Assembly (NCBI GenBank): GCA_028284385.1
Contig: JANQRT010000059.1
Location: 1 to 64,000 of the forward strand
Length of the DNA: 64,000 bases
Direction of reading: 5' to 3'
From: Opitutaceae bacterium
GTDB lineage: Bacteria > Verrucomicrobiota > Verrucomicrobiia > Opitutales > Opitutaceae
Shown: one piece after another, positions 17,475 through 25,569 of the stretch
Layout: each line of letters begins with the position of its first letter
Position numbering within the stretch: position 1 is the stretch's first letter
Notes under the pieces: generated by a model
Database searches by the model: none
Told to the model about the DNA's origin: nothing
What the model saw: the letters and a program-made list of their open reading frames with translations, nothing else
Position numbers and translations under genes: made by a program

Positions 17475-19247
17475 ATGGGTGACGCGGCAAATGTATGGAT
17501 TGAACGTTTTCCTAAACTCTTGGACGGCCTCCGGGATGTTTCCATCTCCACAGGAGAAGAGGAGATCCGTGAAATCCGTAATCGTTCATTGGGCTGGGAT
17601 GCTCTATTGGATCGATGGATAGCCGGTCTCGAAATAAAAGAGGGAGAAGCTTTGGCGGTTTCAGGAGTTGGAGACGGATCCCATCTTATTAGATTATTGG
17701 ATACGCTGCCCAGGCACTGTTCTGTTTTTTGCGGAGAGCTGGACAAGTCTATAGCGAAGGCGTTTCTTGAATCGGACAACGCGTCCAAGCTTCTTGCAGA
17801 CGATCGTTTCTTCCTTGGGATTGGGGAGCTTGATGACTCCTTTTTCGAGACTATGGAGAAATTCCCGGTATTGAATGTGGTGGGCGCCCAGCCCATTATT
17901 TTCGCTCCTTTCTATCAGCGAAACGAGGAAGGATACGCTCGCTTTTTCCTGGAATTCGTTCGCCACCTTGAACACTGGAGAAAGCTCTTCGGTACCAACG
18001 TCGTTTCATCGGGTGATTGGCAACGTAATACCATTGCGAATACCAGGCACCTGATTGGAGCCCCTGACCTGGGAGAGTTCCAAGACGCTTTTGCGGGAGC
18101 CACGCTAACTCTTGTATCCGCCGGTCCTTCGCTTGACGAATCTCTGGAATTCCTGAAATCGATAAAAGAGAACTCTTTGATTGTCGCTGTAAACTCCTCC
18201 TATCGAGCTGTTCGTAACGCTGGCATCGTTCCTCATTTCGTTTTGGCGGCCGATCCTTTCGAGCATACGGCGAAAGGCTTTGAAGGGGTTTCCTGTGATG
18301 GCTCTATTTTAATATGCCCTTTCATCGTGCATCCGCCTGTGGTGGAGACCTTTTTTCCGCGCATCCTTACCTGGTCTGGCGAAAATCTCCTGGCTTCCTA
18401 CCTAAGGCTTAAGCTTGGCCTTCCCCTCGGAACGAATGTGATCGAAAAGGGGACCGTCTCGGCTTGCGCTTTCGACTTGGCTCGAATCTTTGGCTGCTCG
18501 GAAATCGTACTGGTTGGACAGGATTTAGCTATTTCCTCATCAGGGCAGAGCCACGCGAAAGATTCCTTCTACTCAGACCTGAACGGGAACCGCGCTAATG
18601 TAGATGCCTGCCGCCACTATCCTGGCAACACCCTGGAATCCGTGTTGGTGGAGGAGAAATTGATGGTTTATCTCAAGACCTTCGAAGAGTTAGCCCGTCT
18701 CAATAAAAATCGCTTGTCGATCTGGAATACCTCTCGATTGGGAGCTAGGATCAAAGGGATACCTTACGTTGAATTTTCTGAAATTCAGCGGCGTTTGCGA
18801 GATGGTCAGGAGCCTTCCATAAATGAGAAGTTTTGCCGAATATTCGATTCGCTTAGCGATGATTCCACTTCTTGGAAGATGGCCAGATCCGAACTGGATA
18901 AATTCGATCAGTACGTTCATTCGGTTTGCTCGCTCTCTCTTAAACTAGCTATCTTATTGGAATCCAATGAGTTGAACGAATCGAAAAACGTTAAGGACAC
19001 GGTTGCCAAAGCGTTTGAAATACGAGGACTTCTCATCGAGCAACTCGAATCGCATCAAGACTTTCATTCCATTTTGAAAGACGGGGCTCTGAAATACGAG
19101 TTGCTGCAACATTCGCGAGAGATGCGTTCCTCTCTCTCCACGGAGAACCCGCTTAATAAGGAGATCGAAGAACTTCTTTCTTTCGCATGGGCTCTTGCGG
19201 AGGGTTCCTTCAAGCTCTTAAGCGACCTTCGTGCTTCTTTGAAGTAA
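17475..19247 (+). CDS. maf: motility accessory factor, flagellin glycosyltransferase (Maf, DUF115)
   Basis: 590 residues. The core at about 205-420 is the DUF115/MptE-like domain of Maf proteins: LVSAGPSLDESL, the nucleotide-binding loop; AVNSSYRAVRNAGIVPHFVLAADP; and IVLVGQDLAIS followed by GQSHAK. Maf enzymes transfer nonulosonic acids such as pseudaminic or legionaminic acid from CMP-sugars to flagellin Ser/Thr in the cytoplasm. An N-terminal domain (about 1-200) and a helical C-terminal domain (about 450-590) flank it as usual. Here it ends the glycosyltransferase run just before fliD and shares the island with pseB, pseC, pseG and pseI, so pseudaminic acid is the expected donor sugar. 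Confidence 0.9.
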   Translation: MGDAANVWIERFPKLLDGLRDVSISTGEEEIREIRNRSLGWDALLDRWIAGLEIKEGEALAVSGVGDGSHLIRLLDTLPRHCSVFCGELDKSIAKAFLESDNASKLLADDRFFLGIGELDDSFFETMEKFPVLNVVGAQPIIFAPFYQRNEEGYARFFLEFVRHLEHWRKLFGTNVVSSGDWQRNTIANTRHLIGAPDLGEFQDAFAGATLTLVSAGPSLDESLEFLKSIKENSLIVAVNSSYRAVRNAGIVPHFVLAADPFEHTAKGFEGVSCDGSILICPFIVHPPVVETFFPRILTWSGENLLASYLRLKLGLPLGTNVIEKGTVSACAFDLARIFGCSEIVLVGQDLAISSSGQSHAKDSFYSDLNGNRANVDACRHYPGNTLESVLVEEKLMVYLKTFEELARLNKNRLSIWNTSRLGARIKGIPYVEFSEIQRRLRDGQEPSINEKFCRIFDSLSDDSTSWKMARSELDKFDQYVHSVCSLSLKLAILLESNELNESKNVKDTVAKAFEIRGLLIEQLESHQDFHSILKDGALKYELLQHSREMRSSLSTENPLNKEIEELLSFAWALAEGSFKLLSDLRASLK

Positions 19248-19326
19248 AGCGCTCCCCGATAGGGAGATCTAGTGAGTAGCTTTTCTTCGCCCCTAGAGAA
19301 TTTCTGCCTATTTTATGATATTCTGC

Positions 19327-19353
19327 TAAAGTAAACTCGCTAGCGACCGAAGT
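19327..19353 (+). promoter_or_regulatory. sigma28 (FliA)-type promoter upstream of fliD
   Basis: TAAAGTAA, 11 bases, ACCGAAGT. The -35 element matches TAAAGTTT at 6 of 8 and the -10 keeps the CCGA core, with exact consensus spacing. It sits in the 134-bp gap between maf and fliD, with a start site about 20 bp before the fliD ATG. Confidence 0.55.
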
Positions 19354-19381
19354 TGAAAGCTGACGTAGTAGCTTCACAAGT

Positions 19382-21082
19382 ATGCAATTCCAATTAGCAG
19401 GCCTAGCTAGCGGTTTCGATTGGCGCACCATGATCGATCAGCTTATTGCTATCGAGCGTATCCCGCAGAATGCTCTGAGAGACGAGCAGAGTGAAAATAC
19501 CAACCAGATAACCGCCTTAAATCAGCTTAATACGAAGCTTGAAACCCTCGACGCTCGACTTGGAGATCTCAAGTCCACCTCTATTTACAATTCCAAATCG
19601 ACGAGCGTTTCCGACGAGAACCTTAATATTTCCGCTTCGGCTGACACCTCGGCCGTACAAGGCACCTACCAGTTTGCGATCAGCCAACTAGCCACCGCCA
19701 CGCGTCGTATCGGTACGAGCGATGTGGGAGGCGATATGGGTACGACCAGTACCGTTATCACCAATTTGCGTTTGGCTACTGATATTACCGAGGGCACATT
19801 TTCAATCAACGGACAGGAAATAACCGTAGCATCGACGGACACGCTCCAGGATGTTTTCGATGCGATATCAGCAGCTACAAGCGGAGTTGTTTCCGCTAGC
19901 TATGATAGCGGTGCCGATACCGTGACCTTAACGAGCAGTTCGGGTCAACTCGACTTGGGCGGTTCCGACGATACGAGCAATTTTCTGGATGCTATGAGGC
20001 TGAAGCAGCTGGAAGTCCAGGATGCTGGAGGGGGTAGCTCGGAGGTTACAAGTACGAAGGCTCTCGGGGTTGTGGATCTCGATAGTTCTATCGCCTCTAG
20101 CGGTATCAGTGGTCCCATTACAGGATCAGGTACGATTTTCATCAATGGAATTCAGATCGACTACGATGCGGATACGGAAAGCATTCAAACGCTGATGAAC
20201 CGTGTGAATGCATCGGATGCCGATGTCACGATGACTTACGATACGGCCGCTGATCAATTTCGTATCGTCAACAACCAGACAGGGGCGTACGAGATGAACG
20301 CCGTCGATGATTCGAACACGCTGCTTGCCGCTCTTGGTCTCGATGGTTCTGCCACCGTTGGTAATGATCTTTCTTTTTCCGTAGACGGCGGCGCCACGAT
20401 CACTAGCCGTGACAATGTTATCAGTAGCGAGGATCATGGCATCACAGGATTAACGGTTACTGCAACGGAGGTGGGCACTCAGTCTATAACGATTGCCAGA
20501 GACTCTGCCGAATTGAAGGACAAGATTAACACCTTCATTCAAGCCTATAACGACGTCCAAGACTTCATCCTCGAAAAGACGAAGATCGAGGTGGAGGATG
20601 GAGAAGTTACTTCCGATATTCTAGCCCGTAATCGTGAAGTTTCTACCCTAAGCCAGAAGCTGCGCTCTGAAGCCTTCCAAGCTGTCAGCGGCATGACAGG
20701 CGACATTTTCCGCCTCGAGCATCTGGGAATCGATTTTATTAGCGACACGTCGAAACTTGAAATCAAAGACTCGGACGCGCTGGACAACGCGTTGTCGAAC
20801 GAGCTCGATACCCTCCAGACCTTCTTCATGGAAGGCGACGATAGCTTCGCTACTCGAATGGAGGACTTTATCCAAAACTACACCATTTCGGATGGCATCA
20901 TCGATATCCAAACGGACAATCTGACTGAGGCCAACAACCGGATCGACGATACTATCGAGACGATGGAGCGTCGCATAGAATTTCAACAAGCGGCATTGGA
21001 GGCCGCGTTCATCGCCATGGAAGAGGCACAAGCGAAAATTCAAAACCAGTCATCTGCTCTATCGAGTCTGACTACGATCTGA
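19382..21082 (+). CDS. fliD: flagellar filament cap protein FliD (HAP2)
   Basis: 566 residues. The N-terminus QFQLAGLASGFDWRTMIDQL is the FliD signature, followed by a helix (LNQLNTKLETLDARLGDLKS) and Ser/Thr/Asp-rich beta domains. The C-terminal half holds the paired helices that insert into the filament (about 385-566, with KINTFIQAYNDVQDFI and IQNQSSALSSL). FliD forms the cap under which flagellin subunits fold. No signal peptide, as expected for type III export. It is the first gene after a sigma28-type promoter and begins a late-flagellar group. No strong ribosome site is seen; the ATG is placed by alignment to the family start. Confidence 0.95.
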   Translation: MQFQLAGLASGFDWRTMIDQLIAIERIPQNALRDEQSENTNQITALNQLNTKLETLDARLGDLKSTSIYNSKSTSVSDENLNISASADTSAVQGTYQFAISQLATATRRIGTSDVGGDMGTTSTVITNLRLATDITEGTFSINGQEITVASTDTLQDVFDAISAATSGVVSASYDSGADTVTLTSSSGQLDLGGSDDTSNFLDAMRLKQLEVQDAGGGSSEVTSTKALGVVDLDSSIASSGISGPITGSGTIFINGIQIDYDADTESIQTLMNRVNASDADVTMTYDTAADQFRIVNNQTGAYEMNAVDDSNTLLAALGLDGSATVGNDLSFSVDGGATITSRDNVISSEDHGITGLTVTATEVGTQSITIARDSAELKDKINTFIQAYNDVQDFILEKTKIEVEDGEVTSDILARNREVSTLSQKLRSEAFQAVSGMTGDIFRLEHLGIDFISDTSKLEIKDSDALDNALSNELDTLQTFFMEGDDSFATRMEDFIQNYTISDGIIDIQTDNLTEANNRIDDTIETMERRIEFQQAALEAAFIAMEEAQAKIQNQSSALSSLTTI

Positions 21083-21116
21083 TTGCGGCATATTATGGTT
21101 ACTTCTTCCCACAGGC

Positions 21117-21812
21117 ATGAACATGATTCAAAACCGCTCGAACGGGCGATTGCTTAAGTCTTTCGCGATTCTGATATCGCTCCTTTTTCTAAGCGGTTGC
21201 TCAACCGTAAATTACGTCAACCAGCGCTACGATACTACGCTGGGCAAGAAAAAGGCCGTCGCCAATGTGCATCAGGCGGATCCTTTGCCTGACCATCTAC
21301 AGCGAGTCGCCTTTCTTCCCATCCACCGAGGTCGATACGATCACATCGACATGACTTTGATGGAGGAGAACTTCATCGGCGAACTCATCAAGCGGAATCT
21401 TTTCGAGGTGGTGCCTGTCACCAAGGAGGCCATGATCCAAATGTTTCCGAAGGAGAGCTATTCGACGGTCGAGTTTCTACCCACGAAACTCCTCTCCAAA
21501 CTTCATTCGGCTTACGATATTGATGGGATCATAATGGTCGACGTGAGCTATTTTAATGCTTATCAACCTGTCGGGCTCGGTGTGAAAACTAAGTTGCTAG
21601 ATGGCCACACAGGTAGGATAGTATGGGCGGTCGATGAGATGTTCGATTCATCGACGCCTTCCGTAAGCAATTCCGCCCGAAAGTTTTACAAAACGAAATC
21701 CGTTTTTCAATTTCCTTTGCAAAGCACCCAATCCGTCATTCACAGCCCGAATCGATTCTCTAAATACGTAGCGAATTCCATATTTAGCACAATTTCTTTA
21801 CAAAAATATTAA
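21117..21812 (+). CDS. lipoprotein of unknown function in the fliD-fliS cluster
   Basis: 231 residues with an N-terminal basic region, a hydrophobic segment and the lipobox LSGC (Cys28), so it is expected to be exported, lipid-modified and anchored in a membrane. The mature part contains VAFLPIHRGRYDH, then LIKRNLFEVVPVT, and IDGIIMVDVSYFNAY with TGRIVWAVDEMF. This order resembles periplasmic lipoproteins of the CsgG/GNA1162/TolB-N type, but the match is only by pattern. It lies 34 bp after fliD and ahead of the FlgM-like and fliS genes, so a role at the flagellar base or outer-membrane ring is plausible but unproven. Confidence 0.65.
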   Translation: MNMIQNRSNGRLLKSFAILISLLFLSGCSTVNYVNQRYDTTLGKKKAVANVHQADPLPDHLQRVAFLPIHRGRYDHIDMTLMEENFIGELIKRNLFEVVPVTKEAMIQMFPKESYSTVEFLPTKLLSKLHSAYDIDGIIMVDVSYFNAYQPVGLGVKTKLLDGHTGRIVWAVDEMFDSSTPSVSNSARKFYKTKSVFQFPLQSTQSVIHSPNRFSKYVANSIFSTISLQKY

Positions 21813-21886
21813 AGGTTCTGAGGAGATCGTCGTTCATATAAACATAAAATTAACAAATCACCTGAAGAAACCTTAAAAAGACTACC

Positions 21887-22165
21887 ATGAATATCGATCC
21901 TAACAATGCCAGCCAGATCCAAGCTAAGATCCTAGCCGCTAGACAGAACGTTAACCTGAACAACGTTCAACCGGCCAAAACAACCGCCAGCCCGAAACAA
22001 GACAGCGTTGAGTTCAACATTCTCGACAAGTTGCGTAGCGAGCCTGAAGTGAGGCCCGAAGTTGTAGCCAAAGGCAAGGAACTGCTTGAAGATCCGAGCT
22101 TTCCATCAACTGAAATCGTTAACTCGATAGCTAAACTCGTCACACCGTTTGCCGATGATGAATAG
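21887..22165 (+). CDS. FlgM-like small protein (putative anti-sigma28)
   Basis: 92 residues. The N-terminal half is polar and likely disordered (NNASQIQAKILAARQNVNLNN, then Lys/Thr/Pro). The C-terminal half has helices of the pattern RPEVVAKGKELLEDPSFPS and EIVNSIAKLV, which resemble the C-terminal sigma28-binding part of FlgM proteins. FlgM holds FliA inactive until the hook is complete and is then exported. Position between fliD and fliS and the presence of sigma28-type promoters nearby support the call, but FlgM is poorly conserved and another small flagellar protein is possible. Confidence 0.5.
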   Translation: MNIDPNNASQIQAKILAARQNVNLNNVQPAKTTASPKQDSVEFNILDKLRSEPEVRPEVVAKGKELLEDPSFPSTEIVNSIAKLVTPFADDE

Positions 22166-22235
22166 GGAGTAGTTAAACTCCCCGACCAAGACGGGCTAGA
22201 GCCGGTCTGACCAGCCAATCCCATAGCTTTAGTTA

Positions 22236-22685
22236 ATGAAATCAAACGTAGCGTCCTATAAGAAAGCAGCGATTTTATCCGCTAGCCCAGAACGCCTAAT
22301 CCTGATGCTCTTCGACGGAGCTTTGGAAGCTTTGAATCGAGCCAAGCAAGGTTTCGACATCGAGGAAATAAAGGAGCGTAACGAGACGATCAGCAACAGT
22401 CTCATAAAGGCTCAGAATATCTTCGCCGAGCTTCAGCGTTCTCTTCGCATGGACAAGGGAGGCGAGTTTTCCGAGCATATGTACAAGCTCTACGACTTCT
22501 ACATTATGAAGCTAAACGAAGCCAATTTTAAGAAGGAGATTGAGCCTATTGATACGGTCATCCGGTTGTTTTCCGAAATCCGAGACGCTTGGGCTGAGAT
22601 GCTTTCGAAGCAAAAGGTGAAAGCCGAAGTGGTCTCGAAAGACGATGCGGCTGGGCTTGGATGTGGCATATCCTTAAGAGCTTAA
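22236..22685 (+). CDS. fliS: flagellar export chaperone FliS
   Basis: 149 residues, the usual FliS length plus a short tail. ASPERLILMLFDGALEALNRA near residues 16-36 is the FliS signature, followed by the helical bundle ending in RDAWAEMLSKQ. FliS binds the C-terminal D0 helix of flagellin in the cytoplasm and prevents early polymerisation. The normal N-terminal Tyr motif is represented by ASYKKAAILSASP. It lies downstream of fliD and the FlgM-like gene and is followed by a good terminator, so it ends the late-flagellar transcript. Confidence 0.92.
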   Translation: MKSNVASYKKAAILSASPERLILMLFDGALEALNRAKQGFDIEEIKERNETISNSLIKAQNIFAELQRSLRMDKGGEFSEHMYKLYDFYIMKLNEANFKKEIEPIDTVIRLFSEIRDAWAEMLSKQKVKAEVVSKDDAAGLGCGISLRA

Positions 22686-22711
22686 TAGTATTTTCAGTTT
22701 CTCGTTCTTTC

Positions 22712-22743
22712 AAAAGGTCCAGTATATTGCTGGGCCTTTTTGC
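22712..22743 (+). terminator. intrinsic terminator after fliS
   Basis: AAAAGGTCCAG and CTGGGCCTTTT form an 11-bp stem (one G-U pair) around TATATTG, ending in a T-run. It lies 27 bp after the fliS stop and separates the fliD-fliS transcript from the next gene. Confidence 0.85.
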
Positions 22744-22778
22744 TTTAACCTTCAGTCGCCGTATTCTAATAACCGATC

Positions 22779-23162
22779 ATGGATAGCATCCCAAAGCAAA
22801 TGGTTCTTCTCAAGGCCTACGAGGAGCTTACGGAGAAGGAGACTTTTTGCCTCCGAGAAGCCAACATAAAAGGCATGCTCGAGTTAGAGGATAAGAAAGC
22901 GAAACTTCTTGAAGAGCTGCAGCGACTCGCTGCCGAGGCGGATCTTTCTCCCGAAACTAGAGAAGAATTTAATCGGCGTGTATCCATTTTACTAAAACAG
23001 GAAAAAGAGAACGAGATTTTTCTAGAGAAACTGATGCAGGAGAATCGAGCGGCTTACAAGAAGCTGTCTCAGAATGCCGATTCCGCTTCGAAGATTCGCA
23101 GGGCCTACGGAAAGACGGGTATGGGCTCTTCCAGTTCCAGAACATTTAAGGATCAGGCTTGA
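22779..23162 (+). CDS. FlgN/FliT-like flagellar export chaperone (putative)
   Basis: 127 residues, almost entirely charged helix with heptad-like leucines (LKAYEELTEKETFCLREAN, DKKAKLLEELQRLA, LLKQEKENEIFLEKLM) and a Ser/Gly-rich tail. This architecture fits FlgN or FliT chaperones, which bind hook-associated proteins or FliD before export. Sequence alone does not separate it from other short coiled-coil proteins; the call rests on size, helix content and its place between fliS and the pse genes. It is the first gene after the fliS terminator and ends 7 bp before pseC, so the two are likely cotranscribed. Confidence 0.5.
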   Translation: MDSIPKQMVLLKAYEELTEKETFCLREANIKGMLELEDKKAKLLEELQRLAAEADLSPETREEFNRRVSILLKQEKENEIFLEKLMQENRAAYKKLSQNADSASKIRRAYGKTGMGSSSSRTFKDQA

Positions 23163-23169
23163 TTTATTA

Positions 23170-24378
23170 ATGTCGTCGAAAAATCGATACGATAATGATC
23201 GTCCTGAATGGATTCCCTATGCGCGACAGAGTATCGAAGAGTCCGATGTTGAAGCCGTTGTTCAGACGCTTCGGTCGAACTATATAACGCAAGGGCCTCG
23301 GACTAGCTGGTTTGAGGAAGCTCTGAAAGAGGCTACTGGGGCTAGTCATGCTGTAGTCGTATCGAGCGGTACGGCTGCCCTGCATCTCTCTTGCCTTGCT
23401 TTGGACGTATCTGTTAATTCCGTTGGTATTGTTCCTGCAAATACGTTCGTAGCGACTGCTAATTGCCTTAAACTGGCCGGGGGGGGTGTGATCTTCGCCG
23501 ATGTTGATCCAACAACTGGACTGAGTCAGCCTTCTCATTTTAAAGCGGCTCTTGAAGAGTCGCTGTCCGATTCGTTGCCAGTGAAAGCGCTTCTACCTGT
23601 TTCCTATTCGGGAAGCTGTCCGGATTTCGAGGGTATAAGGGATATCGCCGATCAATCCGGACTGTCGGTAATTCACGACGCCTCCCACAGCTTGGGCGCG
23701 TCTTATCGAACCTCGGATGGTTCAATCTGCAAAAGCGGGTCTTGCGCGCATGCCGATGCCGCCATCTTCAGTTTCCATCCCGTTAAATCGATATGTGCAG
23801 GGGAGGGTGGCGCGATACTGACAAACGATGAAGCTCTGGCGAGACGAGCTCGACGCTTGCGTTCGCATGGTGTTGAGAGAAGCCAGTCCATATCCGAGCA
23901 GTATGGCCCTTGGGCTTATCAACAGGAAGAGCTAGGTCTCAATTACCGAATGACTGAGATGCAGGCGGCCCTGGGTTACAATCAATTGGCACGGCTTGGC
24001 GAATTCGTGGATAGACGTCTTGAAATTGCTCGTCGCTACCATGAGGCTTTCTCAGTAGAACCCTTCGCGAGAGTGTTTAACTTGCCTCAACTCGATGAAC
24101 GATCCGCCTGGCATTTGTATCCGATTCGTTTTCGAAATCCGAATTGCCGCGAGCAAGCCTATGCATTTCTCAAAGAACGGAATATAGGTTCGCAAGTACA
24201 TTATATTCCTTTGTACCACCATTCTTACTACAAAGATATCATTGGTCGCGAAGAGATGCCAGGAGCAGAGCAGTTCTACGCTTCGTGCCTGAGCATTCCC
24301 TTGTACCCAAGCCTTCAGGATAGCGAGCAAGAGAGAATTACGAGCACCTTGAAATCCTTTTGCGAGCAGGTCGACTAG
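23170..24378 (+). CDS. pseC: pseudaminate pathway aminotransferase PseC
   Basis: 402 residues of the DegT/DnrJ/EryC1 PLP-dependent aminotransferase family. ARQSIEESDVEAVVQTL, SNYITQGP, VVVSSGTAALHL and FSFHPVKSICAGEGGAIL (PLP-linked Lys at about residue 206) are visible. It converts the 4-keto sugar made by PseB to UDP-4-amino-4,6-dideoxy-N-acetyl-altrosamine. The start at MSSKNRYDN is chosen because family homology begins there and it lies 7 bp after the preceding stop. It is followed at 3 bp by pseG, which fixes the pathway as pseudaminic rather than another aminosugar. Confidence 0.9.
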   Translation: MSSKNRYDNDRPEWIPYARQSIEESDVEAVVQTLRSNYITQGPRTSWFEEALKEATGASHAVVVSSGTAALHLSCLALDVSVNSVGIVPANTFVATANCLKLAGGGVIFADVDPTTGLSQPSHFKAALEESLSDSLPVKALLPVSYSGSCPDFEGIRDIADQSGLSVIHDASHSLGASYRTSDGSICKSGSCAHADAAIFSFHPVKSICAGEGGAILTNDEALARRARRLRSHGVERSQSISEQYGPWAYQQEELGLNYRMTEMQAALGYNQLARLGEFVDRRLEIARRYHEAFSVEPFARVFNLPQLDERSAWHLYPIRFRNPNCREQAYAFLKERNIGSQVHYIPLYHHSYYKDIIGREEMPGAEQFYASCLSIPLYPSLQDSEQERITSTLKSFCEQVD

Positions 24379-24381
24379 TCT

Positions 24382-25407
24382 ATGACAAGGATTGCGTTCG
24401 AGTGCCGGTTTGGAGGGCTAGATGGTTGGGGTCATCTCTCTCGTTGCTCATCGTTAGCTCAGGCGGCAAAAAAGAGGGGTTGGGAAACCATTCTATTAAG
24501 CGAATCCGATCTCAGTCTTGCTCCAGCTGAAATGAGAGAGTCGTTTTCCGAATACATTCGGGAAGACGTGGCTAGGTTGACGACTCTCCCAGCTCAGTTT
24601 GCCGATGTCGATTTCCTAGTAGTTGACGAGATGTATTGGAGCGATGAAGAGATCGCTCGATTCGTAGAATTATTCAGGAGTTTTTCGTCCCTTAAGCGGT
24701 CAATCGTCGTAGGTATCGATGACATGCAGCGGAGATCAATGGAGGCAGTGGATGTCGTCGTAAACACTGAGCTCGGATTGAAGTCCGGCGTTTATCCTAA
24801 GGCTTGCGTCCGGCTTTTAGGAGAGCGGTATTGTATGCTTAGAGATGGTTTCTCGAATCCTGCCGATATCGACTGGAGACCGAACGAAGATCTTACACCT
24901 GTTTTCATTATGATTGGCGGAACCGATTCCTTCGGCTTTTCCAGTCGCGTTCTTCATCACCTGGCCAAGCTTCGCGACTTTTCATTTTTGCCGGTCTTGA
25001 TAACAGGAGAGGAATCCAAGACTAATCAGGATATAAAAAAAGGCTTGGCATTGTTTTCTGAATACGAATGGCACTCAAATCTGGAAAGCCCGGAGATAGC
25101 CGGCTTGATAAGCATGTCTCGTTATGCGATCATTGGATGCGGTACCTCGACTTTCGAGCTTGCCGCGATGAATACCCCATTTCTCGGCTTATCCGTTGTC
25201 GATAATCAATCAAGCATGGCTGATCGTATTAATGAGCTCTGGGGATTACCGATTCTCCACCTTGAGAATGGGGGCCGCTTTTTCTCGCGTTTCTCAACCG
25301 CGATGGAGCAGCTGCAAGAAATATATGAGAAAAGCGGAAATCTACCATATTCAAGAATCGACACTAGAGGATGTAGCCGAATATTAGATACAATAGAATC
25401 ATATTGA
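24382..25407 (+). CDS. pseG: UDP-2,4-diacetamido-2,4,6-trideoxy-altropyranose hydrolase PseG
   Basis: 341 residues with a GT-B-like fold as in PseG. The start MTRIAFECRFGGLDGWGHLSRC carries the GxGH motif with His18, the equivalent of the catalytic base in Campylobacter PseG. IIGCGTSTFELAAMNTPFLGL is the C-terminal substrate-binding segment. PseG removes UDP from the diacetamido sugar before condensation by PseI. It starts 3 bp after pseC and is probably translationally coupled. The preceding acetyltransferase step (PseH) is not encoded next to it, although pseG and pseH are fused or adjacent in many bacteria. Confidence 0.88.
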   Translation: MTRIAFECRFGGLDGWGHLSRCSSLAQAAKKRGWETILLSESDLSLAPAEMRESFSEYIREDVARLTTLPAQFADVDFLVVDEMYWSDEEIARFVELFRSFSSLKRSIVVGIDDMQRRSMEAVDVVVNTELGLKSGVYPKACVRLLGERYCMLRDGFSNPADIDWRPNEDLTPVFIMIGGTDSFGFSSRVLHHLAKLRDFSFLPVLITGEESKTNQDIKKGLALFSEYEWHSNLESPEIAGLISMSRYAIIGCGTSTFELAAMNTPFLGLSVVDNQSSMADRINELWGLPILHLENGGRFFSRFSTAMEQLQEIYEKSGNLPYSRIDTRGCSRILDTIESY

Positions 25408-25569
25408 AGAAGAAAGGATTTGTGAGGTTGGAAGGATGATCAGGCTCCTGTGTAATCGAGTCGACATATTCTCGCTTGCCTGTGGCATACCATAAGCTCA
25501 TTAATTCCGATTATATTGTGGCGTTTAGCGCTGTATGTCTAGGTTGGTTGTAATAGTTCGGGCTTTTCT

